Notes: a model not told the origin generated them from the sequence alone. DNA of 64,000 bases from Nocardioides panacisoli (GCF_019448235.1 NZ_CP080409.1:3100001-3164000), one strand, 5' to 3'. Counted from the first letter of the stretch, positions 7,767 through 17,845 are shown. Numbers and translations: made by a program.

Positions 7767-9566
7767 TCAGGGTGTCGGCACCACCGGCGGGCGGAGCCGG
7801 GCGGCCGGCAGCGCGTCGCGGCTGGTCTCCCCGAACCGCAGGAACCGCCCGGTGCGCTCGGTGCCCAGCGCCGGCGCCGGCTCGCCGTCCTGCCACACCG
7901 TGCGGCCGCCGACCATCACGCGCGGCACCGCGGCGTCGTTGCGGTTGACCATCCGTGACAGGCCGCCGTACTGCGCCACCGGCGCCTCGGCGTACGCCGT
8001 CAGGGAGCCGTCGAGGCGGACCGGGTCGATGATCGCGAGGTCGGCCCGGTCGCCCACCCGCAGGTGACCGGCGTCCAGGCCGTACCAGTCAGCCAGCTCA
8101 CCGGTCAGCCGGTGGACCGCCTGCTCGGCGGTCAGGAACGCCTCCCCGTCCCGCTCGGCCTCGAGCACGTGCTGCAGCAGCCGCAGCCCGAAGTTGTAGA
8201 ACGCCATGTTGCGCAGGTGGGCGCCCGCGTCGGAGAAGCCCATCTGCACGCCCCGCTCCTGGGCGATCTTGCGCAGCACCGTCGGCCGGTGCCCCGAGAT
8301 CGTGGTGCGCCACCGGATGTCCGTGCCGTGCTCGAGCACCAGGTCGAGGAAGGCGTCGACGGGGTGCTGTCCGCCGCGCTCGACCCCGACCTGTCCGAAC
8401 GACCTGCCGACCACCGACGGGTCGGGGCAGGCGACGATCTCGGCGTCGAAGAAGTCGCGGTGCCAGACCCGTGGTCCGTACTTCGACTCGTAGTCCTTGC
8501 GGAAGGCCGCACGGTAGGCCGGGTCCCGCATGAGTTCGTCGCGGGCCAGCTTCTCCTGCAGGTGCAGCGCCTGCGCCCCGGAGCCGAACTCCTCGAAGAT
8601 CACCAGGTCGATGCCGTCGGCGTACACCTCGAAGGGGACGGGCAGGTGCTGCCAGCGGAAGTCGGCGCCGACGCCGTTGACGCCGGCCGCCAGGCCCCGC
8701 ATCAGGTGGATGATGAAGGGGATCGCCTTGATGTCGGCGGCCGAGAGCAGGCTGGTCTTCAGCGGCTTGCGTCCCCACCCGATGGAGGCGAGCGCCTGCA
8801 ACGCGATGGTGTGCGGGTGGGAGGCGTCGGGACCGGCCTGGAGCACCCGGTCGCGCTCCCGCAGGATCCGCCGCAGGCCCCGCATCTCGCGGGACCTCGC
8901 GTACGTCGACGGCAGCGTGCGCGAGCGGCACAGCTCCCCGTCGAGCTTGTCGAAGAGCAGCTGTTGTGCCGACATCCCCACGAACCCGGCGTCCAGCGCC
9001 TCCCCGAGCCACTGCTCCATCCGTCGCTGCTCGGCGCGGGTCGGACGCACCTCGGGCCGGGTGGCGCGGTCGAGGCCCATCGCGGCCGCCCGCATGTCGG
9101 AGTGGCCGACGAAGGCGGCGAGGTTCGGCCCGAGCGGCCGGTCCTCCAGGGCAGCGACGTACTCCTGCGCCGAGCCCCAGGTCCGTGCCCGCTCGACGTG
9201 CCCGATGACGTGGTCGCGGGGGATGGCTTCCACCCGTCCGAAGAGGTCGCCGGCGTCGACGGGGTCGCAGTGGATCGTCGAGAGCGAGCAGGAGCCGAGC
9301 AGGATCGTCGTCACGCCGTGGCGCACCGACTCGCTCAGCGCCGGCCCCTCGAGCACCTCCACGTCGTAGTGGGTGTGGATGTCGACCATGCCCGGGACGA
9401 CCCAGCGCCCGCCGGCCTCGACGACGTCGTCGCAGCCGGCCGCGTCCAGCGGTGACTCCGAGATCGCGGCGACCCGTCCGTCACGGATGCCGAGGTCCCG
9501 GATCGCCGAGGGCGCCCCGGTCCCGTCGAACCAGCGGGCGCGGCGGATGACGGTGTCGAAGGCCAT
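7767..9566 (-). CDS. D-aminoacylase-type amidohydrolase
   Basis: 599 residues from ATG 9566 (MAFDTVIRRARWFDGTGAPS). The N-terminal composite beta domain is followed by the metal-binding VDIHTHYDVEVLEG, a later HSDMR, SGHRPTVLRKIAQERG and the catalytic Asp region FSDAGAHLRNMAFY. The C-terminus has VGDRADLAIIDP. This is the N-acyl-D-amino-acid deacylase / amidohydrolase-3 style architecture: a TIM-barrel metallohydrolase acting on a C-N bond. Exact substrate unknown. An extended upstream frame encodes Arg-rich nonsense and was rejected. Confidence 0.85.
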   Translation of the reverse strand: MAFDTVIRRARWFDGTGAPSAIRDLGIRDGRVAAISESPLDAAGCDDVVEAGGRWVVPGMVDIHTHYDVEVLEGPALSESVRHGVTTILLGSCSLSTIHCDPVDAGDLFGRVEAIPRDHVIGHVERARTWGSAQEYVAALEDRPLGPNLAAFVGHSDMRAAAMGLDRATRPEVRPTRAEQRRMEQWLGEALDAGFVGMSAQQLLFDKLDGELCRSRTLPSTYARSREMRGLRRILRERDRVLQAGPDASHPHTIALQALASIGWGRKPLKTSLLSAADIKAIPFIIHLMRGLAAGVNGVGADFRWQHLPVPFEVYADGIDLVIFEEFGSGAQALHLQEKLARDELMRDPAYRAAFRKDYESKYGPRVWHRDFFDAEIVACPDPSVVGRSFGQVGVERGGQHPVDAFLDLVLEHGTDIRWRTTISGHRPTVLRKIAQERGVQMGFSDAGAHLRNMAFYNFGLRLLQHVLEAERDGEAFLTAEQAVHRLTGELADWYGLDAGHLRVGDRADLAIIDPVRLDGSLTAYAEAPVAQYGGLSRMVNRNDAAVPRVMVGGRTVWQDGEPAPALGTERTGRFLRFGETSRDALPAARLRPPVVPTP

Positions 9567-9597
9567 GCCCGAATGGAACGTGTTCCAGCGAGTGCTG

Positions 9598-10770
9598 TCA
9601 ACGGTCCCCGTGGTCGGTGCCCCGGTCGTTCTCCTCGCGTTGCTGGCGCCGCTGGTACTCCCGACGGCTGTACGCCGCCTGCTTGACCGCCTCCTCGTCG
9701 GCGAGGCCCGAACCGAGCGCACCGGCGATGGTGCCCATCGACGTGGACAGCCATGCGAGGCCGACGTAGTCGGCGAGCCCGACGGCGTGACCCACCTGGC
9801 TCTCCATGTGGCCGTGGGGGATCACCACGAAGGCGGCGAACAGGGTGGCCACGAACAGCAGCAGGTACATGAAGAGCACCGCGACGGAGATGGTCGCGGT
9901 GGTCGCCGTGTTCGCGATCACCGCTGCCTCGCGGGACCCGAGGTCCCTGCGCCGCTCCCAGAGGCCGTTGTCGGCGATGAGCCAGATGATCATCGCGCCG
10001 ACCGCGACCCCGGTCACCAGGACCAGCCGCCACGGCGCGAAGGCGTCCGCGAGCTTCCAGATGTTGGAGTAGAAGACGCCGAAGGCCGCACCCGCCGCCG
10101 CACCGGCGATCGCCGGCGACAGGCTCGGGAGCAGCAGCCACGGACGGTTCGCCCGGACCATGCCGGCCAGCAACCGGAGCCGGCCGCGCACGCCCAGCAG
10201 TGCGATGTGCTCGTCGATCCCCTCGTAGCTGGACTCGACGTGGCCCAGGGGCGCCCGCATGCCGCGGGCGCGCCGGCTCTGCTCGTCGGTGGGGTGCCCG
10301 GGGCCCGACTGCTCACGGTCGTCCTCGTCGCCCGCGCGCTGCTGCTGCGTACGCCGCGGGTTGACGTGCTCGGAGACCACGTGGGCCGTGGCGCGCAGGG
10401 CACGCCGGCGGGTGCGCAGCGCGCCGAGAGCAGGCACCGAGAGCATCGCGATGCAGTCGTCGGTGGTGTAGTCGGCCAGGATCGGTAGCCACTCGGCCCG
10501 CCGGGGGAGGTCGGTCACGAGGACGACCGCGTCCCAGTCGTGCTCGGCCAGCGCGTGCCTGCCGAGCTCGGCCGCCGGCAGGGTGCCGTCGGCGTCGAGG
10601 TGCAGCTGCTGCTCGACCACCTCGACGCGCCAGTGGTCATCGGTGCCCTCGGCCAGTCGCGCGGCGAGGCGGTCCTCCTCGGCGAGCCAGCGCGCGATCC
10701 GGTGCGGGACGCCGGGATCGGCGACCAGCCCCACGACGTACTCGGCCCGCGATGCGGGCGTCTCCTCCAC
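9598..10770 (-). CDS. Membrane protein with soluble N-terminal domain, unknown function
   Basis: 390 residues from GTG 10770, which has GGAGGAGG (10775-10782) just upstream. Residues 1-160 are hydrophilic (VVGLVADPGVPHRIARWLAE, DWDAVVLVTDLPRRAEWLPI). About five hydrophobic segments follow from residue 205 onward (PWLLLPSLSPAIAGAAAGAA, WRLVLVTGVAVGAMIIWLIA, SVAVLFMYLLLFVATLFAAF). The C-terminal tail is rich in Arg, Gln and Glu. I do not recognise the family. It is divergent from the second PucR-type regulator. Confidence 0.65.
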   Translation of the reverse strand: MEETPASRAEYVVGLVADPGVPHRIARWLAEEDRLAARLAEGTDDHWRVEVVEQQLHLDADGTLPAAELGRHALAEHDWDAVVLVTDLPRRAEWLPILADYTTDDCIAMLSVPALGALRTRRRALRATAHVVSEHVNPRRTQQQRAGDEDDREQSGPGHPTDEQSRRARGMRAPLGHVESSYEGIDEHIALLGVRGRLRLLAGMVRANRPWLLLPSLSPAIAGAAAGAAFGVFYSNIWKLADAFAPWRLVLVTGVAVGAMIIWLIADNGLWERRRDLGSREAAVIANTATTATISVAVLFMYLLLFVATLFAAFVVIPHGHMESQVGHAVGLADYVGLAWLSTSMGTIAGALGSGLADEEAVKQAAYSRREYQRRQQREENDRGTDHGDR

Positions 10771-10889
10771 GATTCCTCCTCCGGGTGCCCCATGGTCGAG
10801 TGGATCCCCCAGCGTCACAGTGACCGGTCGCAACCTCCGCCCGCGCAGCGACGTGCGATCGGTCACAGGCAGCGGGGTACGTTGCTCGG

Positions 10890-12149
10890 GTGCCCCCCTC
10901 GCCTCCCGCCGACGCCACGCTGGCGGCCCACGTCGACCGCCACCGGGCCACGCGGCTCGACCCGTTGACCGACCGGCTGGTGGAGATGATCGAGCGGGCG
11001 AACCCCGGCTACCGTCGGAGTGGCCTGGTGCCGCGGGAGGACCTGTGGCACTCGTGCCACACCAACATCGACCGCATCCTGGAGCTGCTCTCCCGAGCGC
11101 TGGACCCGGCACGGGAGGCCACGGAGCCCGGCACGCCGATGCTGCCCGACGACGCCGTCGAGTACGACGCGGCCCGGGCCACCGGCAAGCGCCGCTCCGA
11201 CCAGGGCCTGCCGCTGGACGACGTACTCCGTTCCTTCCGGATGGGTGGGCGGATCATCTGGGACGACCTGCTCGCCGAGGCGCCGGACATGGGGGTCGAG
11301 GCACTGCGCGAGGTCGGGACCCAGCTGTGGGAGATCGTCGACGCCACCTCGGCGCAGGTGGCGCGCTCCTACCACCAGGCCGAGCGGGAGCACGTGCGCG
11401 CCGACGAGCAGCTCCGGGTCCGGTTGTGGGAGGGCGTGCTCGGGGGTCGTGGTGTCGAGCCCGGGTTCGCCCACGAGGCCGGCCGCACCCTGCAGCTGCC
11501 GCCGGAGGACCCCATGGTCGTCGTGGTCGCGCCGGTCGTCGACCTGGACCTGGCGCGCCACGTGCTGAGCGGCCACCACATGGCCTGGACGAGCCGCTCC
11601 GGGGACGTGGTCGGCCTGGTCGTGCCGGGTGAGGGCGACGCGTCGGCCACCTACGACGCGCTCGAGCGGCTGGCGGTGCGCTCCGGTCTCGTGGGCGTCT
11701 CGATGCCCGTCGACGGGCTCGCGCTCGCCCACGTCGGACTGCACCAGGCGACCCTCGCGCTGCGGGCCGCGACGCCCGACGCCGGACTGGCCCGGTTCGA
11801 CGCCCACCTGCCCGAGGCGCTGCTGTTCAGCGCGCCCGACATCGCGGCCCACCTGGTCGGCGTCTGGCTCGACCCGGTGCTCGCCCTGCCGCACGCCGAG
11901 GCCCAAGTGCTGCTCGACACCGTGCGGGGCTGGGTCGCCACCTCGGGGTCGGCGACCCGCACCGGCGAACTGGTCCACTGCCACCGCAACACGGTGCTCA
12001 ACCGGCTGCGCCGGGTGGAGGAGGTCACGGGTCGCGTGCTCGGCGAGGCGCCCCCGATGGAGCTCGACCTCGCGCTGCGCGCACTTGGGCAGCGTGCACA
12101 AACCTTCGACGCCCATGGTGGGCGCGCCGGCTCTGGCGTCGCGGAGTGA
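10890..12149 (+). CDS. PucR-family helix-turn-helix regulator
   Basis: 419 residues. The N-terminal half has the helical RsbRD/PucR-like region (LPLDDVLRSFRMGGRIIWDD). The central part is a GGDEF-like degenerate domain, and the C-terminal TRTGELVHCHRNTVLNRLRR is the PucR HTH. The GTG at 10890 lies 7 bases after TACGTT (10877-10882), so initiation may be leaderless. It is 104 bases upstream of, and codirectional with, the molybdenum hydroxylase genes, making that operon its most likely target (inference). Confidence 0.85.
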   Translation: MPPSPPADATLAAHVDRHRATRLDPLTDRLVEMIERANPGYRRSGLVPREDLWHSCHTNIDRILELLSRALDPAREATEPGTPMLPDDAVEYDAARATGKRRSDQGLPLDDVLRSFRMGGRIIWDDLLAEAPDMGVEALREVGTQLWEIVDATSAQVARSYHQAEREHVRADEQLRVRLWEGVLGGRGVEPGFAHEAGRTLQLPPEDPMVVVVAPVVDLDLARHVLSGHHMAWTSRSGDVVGLVVPGEGDASATYDALERLAVRSGLVGVSMPVDGLALAHVGLHQATLALRAATPDAGLARFDAHLPEALLFSAPDIAAHLVGVWLDPVLALPHAEAQVLLDTVRGWVATSGSATRTGELVHCHRNTVLNRLRRVEEVTGRVLGEAPPMELDLALRALGQRAQTFDAHGGRAGSGVAE

Positions 12150-12253
12150 CCGTCGTCACGATGGGGTGAGCGCGCTCGCCCGGGTCGATCCGGTGCGGCG
12201 CCGGCAGCTGGCTCCCCGGCTGTCGCCACCATGCCTCGTCACTTGGGAGTGAG

Positions 12254-14566
12254 ATGTCCACACCGGAAGACGCAGCGCCCACCTCGCTGCGCCGACGCAC
12301 CTTCGTCGGCTACGTCATCGGCGGCTCGACCCTCGCGGTCGCCGCGGACCTCGCGATCGCCAAGCCCGCTCGGGCCGACGGCGTACCGTCGGTCCCGCAG
12401 ATCCCCGAGATCTACGACCTGGAGGACCTGCAGACCGACGCGGCACTGCCCACCTCGCAGCTGATCACCATCGAGATCGACGACGAGGGCAACGCCAACT
12501 TCGCGATCCCCCGCATGGAGGTCGGTCAGGGCATCACCACCTCGACGGCGATGATCATCGCCGAGGAGTTGGACCTGCCGCTGGAGAAGGTCAACGTCAC
12601 CCTCGCACCCGCTCGCCCCGAGCTGCTGTTCAACCAGCTCACCGGTGGGTCGAACACCTCCTACTCGACCTACACCCCGATCCGGGTCGCGGCCGCCGTG
12701 GCCCGCAAGTCGCTGCTCCAGGCCGCCGAGGCCTACCTGGACTACGGCCAGGAGCGGCTGCGCATCCTCGACGGCGTCATCAGCGCCCCCGACGGCAGTT
12801 CGGTCGGGTTCGGCGAGCTCGCCCCGATGGCGGCCTCGCCGGAGACCAAGAAGGTCGACGTCACCCTCAAGGAGGGCGAGAAGAAGGTCGTCGGTACGCC
12901 GCGCAACCGCGTCGACGCCCTGGAGGCCGTGACCGGCCGCAAGGAATTCTCCATGGACCTCGAGGTCGAGGGCGCGCTGCCGACGATGGTGTGCCGCCCG
13001 CCGACGCTGTTCGGCAGCCCCGAGCGCCTCAACAACGAGTCCGAGATCCTCGGCATGCCCGGCGTCGAGGACGTCGCCGTGGTCGACACCGGTGTCGCGG
13101 TGCGTGCCGCGACGTTCGGCCAGTGCATCGACGCCATCATCGCCATGGACGTCGACTGGGCCGGCGGCCCGATCGAGGGCGAGTCGGACCAGACGATCCT
13201 GTCGCGGGTGAAGAAGGCCGAGCTCCCGCTCGCGGTGCCCAAGGTGCCGCTGCTGGCCAAGCAGGTCGACGCCGAGTTCGAGTTCATGTTCCGCAGCAGT
13301 GCGGCGCTGGAGCCCAACTGCGCGATCGCCGACGTCCGCGACGACGAGGCCACGGTGTGGTCCGGCCTGAAGGTCCCGATCCTGGCCCAGCAGAACATCG
13401 CCAAGGCCGTCGGCCTGCCCCAGAACAAGGTGACCGTCAACGTCATCACCGGCGGCGGCTCGTTCGGTCACAAGCTCTTCGGCGACGCCGCGATCGAGGC
13501 CGCCAAGGTCTCCAAGGCGATGGGCAAGCCGGTCAAGCTGATGTGGCACCGGGCCGACGAGCCCCGCCAGGGCCGCCTGCACCCGATGTGCACCTCGCGG
13601 ATCCGCGCCACGATGCTCGGCAAGCAGGTGCTCACCTTCGAGCAGCGCCACACCAGCGTCGTGACGGACTTCAGCCACGGCCTGGGCGAGATGCTCACCT
13701 CGATGGTCGACGAGCTGCCCACCGGCCTGGGCGGCCTCGGCTTCTCGCAGTCGATCTTCACGCTCACCCAGGAGCTGCCCTACAACTTCGGTGTCGTGAC
13801 GCAGCTGCTCAACGAGACCGACGACCGGTTCCCCACCGGCAGCATGCGCAACATCTACTCGCCCGACGTGCGGGTAGCCAACGAGCTGGTGGTCGACATG
13901 CTGGCGGAGAAGGCCGGCATGGATCCGCTGGAGTTCCGGATCAAGTACACCAAGTCCGAACAGGTCCGGAAGGTGCTGGAGAAGGTCGGCGAGGAGAGCG
14001 ACTGGGGCAAGCAGATGCCGCAGGGCACCGCCCAGGGCGTCTCCATCCACCGGGAGTACCGCGGCGCCACGGCCTGCGTGGTCGAGATCGACTGCCGGCC
14101 CGAGACGGTCAACCGCAAGATCCGCAACGCCGTCACCGGCCCCCGGGTCACCAAGGGCACCTTCGCCGTCGACGCCGGGCTGGTGCTCAACCCGCGCGGC
14201 CTGGAGGCCCAGATGCAGGGCGGGTTCGCCGACGGACTGGCGCTGACGCTCACCAGCAGCTGCCACCTGCGCGACGGCCACTTCCTCGAGGCCAGCTGGG
14301 ACAACTACTACTACACCCGGCAGTGGAACATGCCGCCGGAGTTCGACGTCCACATCGTCGAGTCCGACGCCACCCACCCCGGCGGTGCGGGGGAGGCCGG
14401 TGTCGCCGCGTCGGCCGCCTCGGTCGCCTGCGCCTACGCCCGTGCGACCGGCACGGTGCCCAAGCGGTTCCCGATCAACCACGACGACCCGCTGGGTTTC
14501 GAGCCCAAGTCGTTCGTGCCCTCGGTGCCGCAGTCGCCCACCAACGGCCTCCAGTTCACCTACTGA
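12254..14566 (+). CDS. Molybdopterin-binding aldehyde/N-heterocycle dehydrogenase large subunit (IorB type), Tat-exported
   Basis: 770 residues. The N-terminus SLRRRTFVGYVIGGSTLAVA is a twin-arginine signal ending near KPARADG. Family landmarks follow: IPRMEVGQGITTSTAMIIAE, a cofactor loop GGGSFGHKLFGDAAIEAAKV, and near the C-terminus HPGGAGEAGVAASAAS, which includes the catalytic Glu (GEAG) of xanthine-oxidase-family enzymes. The short-tailed two-subunit layout without an FAD subunit matches isoquinoline 1-oxidoreductase and membrane-linked aldehyde dehydrogenases, which pass electrons to a cytochrome. The substrate is unknown; aromatic aldehydes or heterocycles are plausible given the neighbouring paa genes. 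Confidence 0.88.
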   Translation: MSTPEDAAPTSLRRRTFVGYVIGGSTLAVAADLAIAKPARADGVPSVPQIPEIYDLEDLQTDAALPTSQLITIEIDDEGNANFAIPRMEVGQGITTSTAMIIAEELDLPLEKVNVTLAPARPELLFNQLTGGSNTSYSTYTPIRVAAAVARKSLLQAAEAYLDYGQERLRILDGVISAPDGSSVGFGELAPMAASPETKKVDVTLKEGEKKVVGTPRNRVDALEAVTGRKEFSMDLEVEGALPTMVCRPPTLFGSPERLNNESEILGMPGVEDVAVVDTGVAVRAATFGQCIDAIIAMDVDWAGGPIEGESDQTILSRVKKAELPLAVPKVPLLAKQVDAEFEFMFRSSAALEPNCAIADVRDDEATVWSGLKVPILAQQNIAKAVGLPQNKVTVNVITGGGSFGHKLFGDAAIEAAKVSKAMGKPVKLMWHRADEPRQGRLHPMCTSRIRATMLGKQVLTFEQRHTSVVTDFSHGLGEMLTSMVDELPTGLGGLGFSQSIFTLTQELPYNFGVVTQLLNETDDRFPTGSMRNIYSPDVRVANELVVDMLAEKAGMDPLEFRIKYTKSEQVRKVLEKVGEESDWGKQMPQGTAQGVSIHREYRGATACVVEIDCRPETVNRKIRNAVTGPRVTKGTFAVDAGLVLNPRGLEAQMQGGFADGLALTLTSSCHLRDGHFLEASWDNYYYTRQWNMPPEFDVHIVESDATHPGGAGEAGVAASAASVACAYARATGTVPKRFPINHDDPLGFEPKSFVPSVPQSPTNGLQFTY

Positions 14567-14587
14567 GGATCGGAAGGATCACGACCC

Positions 14588-15064
14588 ATGCCGCAACACA
14601 CTTTCGTCCTCAACGGCGAGTCGGTCACGGTGGACGTCGAGGACGACGTCCGCATCCTGTGGGTCCTCCGGGACCTGCTGGGCGTCACCGGCCCGAAGTA
14701 CGGCTGCGGGATCAACGTCTGCAAGGCGTGCACGTCCCACATCAACGGCAAGGCCTTCAACCCCTGCTCGGTGCCGGTGAGTGCGCTGGCCGACGACGAC
14801 GAGGTCACCACCATCGAGGGGCTGCCCGACACCGTCGGAGCGAACCTGCACCCGATGCAGGAGGCCTGGCTGGACCGTGACGTCGCCCAGTGCGGCTACT
14901 GCCAGCCCGGCCAGATCATGGCCGCGGTGGCCCTGGTGCGCAAGGTCCGCGACGAGGGCCGCGCCATCAGCGAGGCCGACCTCGACACCATCCGCAACAT
15001 CTGCCGCTGCGGCACCTACACCCGCATCCGTCAGGCGATCAAGCAGGGCGCCGAGTCCATGTGA
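14588..15064 (+). CDS. [2Fe-2S] small subunit of the molybdenum hydroxylase (IorA type)
   Basis: 158 residues, standard for this subunit. The plant-type ferredoxin cluster ligands are C40, C45, C48 and about C60 (CGINVCKAC then FNPC). The second helical cluster is [10 protein letters not shown] around residues 100-103 and [10 protein letters not shown] near 135. It shuttles electrons from the molybdenum cofactor outward. No signal peptide is visible, so it would be co-exported with the Tat-tagged large subunit encoded 21 bases upstream. Confidence 0.9.
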   Translation: MPQHTFVLNGESVTVDVEDDVRILWVLRDLLGVTGPKYGCGINVCKACTSHINGKAFNPCSVPVSALADDDEVTTIEGLPDTVGANLHPMQEAWLDRDVAQCGYCQPGQIMAAVALVRKVRDEGRAISEADLDTIRNICRCGTYTRIRQAIKQGAESM

Positions 15065-15088
15065 CTCCGCGTGAGCAGGGTGAGCACT

Positions 15089-15128
15089 CCCGTCCCGGGG
15101 CGTCGTCGGCGTACCGCCCCGGGACGGG
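15089..15128. terminator. Bidirectional hairpin terminator between iorA-like gene and TetR gene
   Basis: Perfect 14-bp complementary arms (15089-15102 and 15115-15128) with a 12-base loop occupy the gap between two convergent genes. No T-run follows, which is common for actinobacterial terminators. It would insulate the molybdenum hydroxylase operon from the paaZ-tetR operon. Confidence 0.7.
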
Positions 15129-15153
15129 TCACTCTCCCGATGACGGCTCGCGA

Positions 15154-15768
15154 TCAGTGGCGGCGGATGCCGTCCAGCACGAGTGAGCACACCTGGGCGG
15201 CCAGCTCGTCCGGCGTGGTGTGCCGCTCGGGGTGGTACCACTCCCGCACCGAGTTGATCATCCCGAAGATGAGCCGCGCGGTGGTCGGCGCATCGATGTC
15301 CTCACGGACGACGCCCTCGGCGATCGCCTCCTCGACCACGCCGGCCACCACCTTGTCGTAGGCGCGGCGCTGCGCGAGCGCCCACCGCTCGGTCTCGGTG
15401 TTGCCGTGCACGCCCAGCAGCAACTTCACGTAGGGCAGCCGCTCGGCCATGATCTCGATGTTGCGCCGGATCAGGTGGGTCAACCGGTCCATCGCCGGCC
15501 CGGAGACCGCCCCCTCCTCCTCGGTGCTGGCCATGAGCGGGTCCAGCGCCCGCTCCAGCCCGAGGCGGAGCAGCTGCTCCTTGCTCTCGATGTGGTGGAA
15601 GATCGAGGACTTCGACAGCCCCGACGCCTCGGCGAGGTGGGTGAAGCTGGTGCCGTCGTAGCCCCGCTCGGTGAACACGCGGACGGCGACCTCGAGGAGC
15701 CGGTCGAGGTTGTAGACCGGACGCGCCTCCCCCGACGGCAGGGTGCGCCCGGACCTCGACTCACTCAC
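15154..15768 (-). CDS. paaR: TetR/AcrR-family repressor, PaaR-like
   Basis: 204 residues with an N-terminal TetR HTH ([20 protein letters not shown]) and an all-helical ligand domain. It lies only 22 bases downstream of paaZ on the same strand, so it is most likely expressed from the paaZ promoter, where two TetR-type palindromes occur. In related actinobacteria a TetR-type PaaR represses paa genes and is released by phenylacetyl-CoA; that role is inferred here from family and position. The symbol is tentative. Confidence 0.8.
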   Translation of the reverse strand: MSESRSGRTLPSGEARPVYNLDRLLEVAVRVFTERGYDGTSFTHLAEASGLSKSSIFHHIESKEQLLRLGLERALDPLMASTEEEGAVSGPAMDRLTHLIRRNIEIMAERLPYVKLLLGVHGNTETERWALAQRRAYDKVVAGVVEEAIAEGVVREDIDAPTTARLIFGMINSVREWYHPERHTTPDELAAQVCSLVLDGIRRH

Positions 15769-15790
15769 CGGCCCATGTTCCCACGGTGCC

Positions 15791-17845
15791 TCAGCCGGCC
15801 TCGGGTGGCCACGTCTTGGCGACCAGGGTGAGGACGTCGTACGCCGCCACCGGCTCGTCGTCCTGGTTGGTCACCACCGCGTCCCAGCGGACCTCGCCGT
15901 AGTCGGCGGACGCCCGCGGTGTGACCTGCTTGGCGGTCAGCGTCACGCGGATGGTGTCCTCGGCCCTGACCGGGGTGAGGAACCGCAGCCGGTCGACACC
16001 GAAGTTGGCGAGCACCGGGCCCGGGTTCGGCTCGACGAACAGGCCGGCGGCCAGCGAGACCACCAGGTAGCCGTGGGCGACGATGCCGCCGAACAGCGGG
16101 TTGGCCTCCGCGGCCGCCTGGTCGGTGTGGGCGTAGAAGGTGTCGCCGGTGAAGTCGGCGAAGTGGTCGACGTCGGCCCGGCTGACGGTGCGGGGCTCGG
16201 ACACGAGGCTGTCGCCGATGCGCAACTCGGCGAGGCTCTTGCGGAACGGGTGGACCTCGCCCGTCCGCCGTGCGGAGCCGGGGGTCCAGCGTCCCGTGAT
16301 CGCGGTGAGCATGTCGGGGGAGGCCTGGATCGCCGTGCGCTGCATGTGGTGCAACACGCCGCGGATGCCGCCGAGCTCCTCCCCGCCGCCGGCGCGGCCG
16401 GGGCCGCCATGGGCGAGGACCGGCAGGGGGCTGCCGTGCCCGCCTGCCCGCGCGGCCTCCTTGGCGTCGTCGCGGTCGAGGACGAGCAGGCGGCCGTGCC
16501 AGGGCGCCAGGCCGAGCGTGACGGTGCGGGCGAACTCCGGGTCGTGGGTGACCACGGAGCCCACGAGGCTGCCCCGGCCGCGGGCCGCGAGCTCGACCGC
16601 GTCCGCGGCGGTCTCGTAGCCGATGACGGTGCTGACCGGTCCGAACGGCTCGATGTCGTGCGGCTCGGTGGCGCCCGGGTGGGCACGGAGCAGGACGGGG
16701 GAGAGGAACGCGCCGGTCTCCGCGGCGGCGCCGACGACCTCGACGTGCTCGGGGTCGCCGTGGACGACGTCGGCGCCGCCGCGCAGCGCCTCGATCGCCT
16801 TGCGGACCTCCTCGCGCTGGGCGAGGCTCGCCAGGGCGCCCATCCCGACGCCCTCGGCCTCGGGGTGTCCGACGGGCACCGCCGCGAGCCGCTCGCGCAG
16901 CCCGGCGACGACGGCGTCGGCGATCGCCTCGGGCACGATGACCCGCCGGATCGCGGTGCACTTCTGGCCGGCCTTGACCGTCATCTCGGTCACGACCGCG
17001 GAGAGGAAGAGGTCGAACTCCGGGTCGTCCACGCCGACGTCGGGGCCCAGGATCGAGCAGTTCAGCGAGTCCGCCTCGACGCCGAACCGGACCCCGCGCT
17101 GCACCACCGCCGGGTGGGTGCGCAGCACCTCGGCGGTGTGCGCGGAGCCGGTGAAGGCCACCGCGTCGCGCTCGTCGAGGTGGTCGAGCAGGTCGCCGGC
17201 GCCGCCGCTGACCAGCTGCAGCGTTCCCTCGGGCAGGATGCCGGACTCGATGATGCGGCGTACGACGGCCTCGGTGAGGTACGCCGTCTGGCTGGCCGGC
17301 TTCACGATGCTCGGCAGTCCCGCGAGGAAGGCGGGCGCGAGCTTCTCCAGCATGCCCCAGACGGGGAAGTTGAACGCGTTGACCTGCACGGCCACGCCGG
17401 TGCGCGAGGTGTGCACGTGCTGGCCGACGAAGGTGCCGTGCTTGCCCAGCGGCTCCAGGTCGCCGTCGAGCACCACGGTGTCGTTGGGCAGCTCGCGCTT
17501 GCCCTTGCTGGCGTAGGAGAACACCGTGCCGATGCCACCGTCGATGTCGACCATCGAGTCGCGCTGCGTGGCGCCGGTGCGGGCCGAGAGGGCGTAGAAC
17601 TCCTCGGTGTACTGACCGAGGTGCTGGGCCAGTGCCTTGAGCAGCCCGGCGCGCTCGTGGAAGGTGAGGCGGCGCAGGGCGGGACCGCCCACGCGGCGGC
17701 CGTGGTCGACCATCGCGGCGAAGTCCAGCCCGGTCGTGGAGACCCGTGCGACCTCCTCACCGGTCGCGGCGTCGAGCACCGGCTCGCCGTCGGCCTCGCT
17801 GCGGAACCAGGTGCCGGCGACGTAGCTCTCCAGCAGTGCGCTCAC
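15791..17845 (-). CDS. paaZ: PaaZ: bifunctional oxepin-CoA hydrolase / 3-oxo-5,6-dehydrosuberyl-CoA semialdehyde dehydrogenase
   Basis: 684 residues, matching the usual size of about 680. The N-terminal aldehyde dehydrogenase domain carries the catalytic Cys in KAGQKCTAIRRVIVP and Glu in FGVEADSLNC. The C-terminal MaoC-like hot-dog hydratase domain (about residues 540-684) contains DFTGDTFYAHTDQAAAEANP and GIVAHGYLVVSLAAGL. It opens the oxepin ring and oxidises the resulting aldehyde. GTG 17845 is chosen because GGGAGGGAG precedes it. It is transcribed divergently from paaA. Confidence 0.93.
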   Translation of the reverse strand: MSALLESYVAGTWFRSEADGEPVLDAATGEEVARVSTTGLDFAAMVDHGRRVGGPALRRLTFHERAGLLKALAQHLGQYTEEFYALSARTGATQRDSMVDIDGGIGTVFSYASKGKRELPNDTVVLDGDLEPLGKHGTFVGQHVHTSRTGVAVQVNAFNFPVWGMLEKLAPAFLAGLPSIVKPASQTAYLTEAVVRRIIESGILPEGTLQLVSGGAGDLLDHLDERDAVAFTGSAHTAEVLRTHPAVVQRGVRFGVEADSLNCSILGPDVGVDDPEFDLFLSAVVTEMTVKAGQKCTAIRRVIVPEAIADAVVAGLRERLAAVPVGHPEAEGVGMGALASLAQREEVRKAIEALRGGADVVHGDPEHVEVVGAAAETGAFLSPVLLRAHPGATEPHDIEPFGPVSTVIGYETAADAVELAARGRGSLVGSVVTHDPEFARTVTLGLAPWHGRLLVLDRDDAKEAARAGGHGSPLPVLAHGGPGRAGGGEELGGIRGVLHHMQRTAIQASPDMLTAITGRWTPGSARRTGEVHPFRKSLAELRIGDSLVSEPRTVSRADVDHFADFTGDTFYAHTDQAAAEANPLFGGIVAHGYLVVSLAAGLFVEPNPGPVLANFGVDRLRFLTPVRAEDTIRVTLTAKQVTPRASADYGEVRWDAVVTNQDDEPVAAYDVLTLVAKTWPPEAG

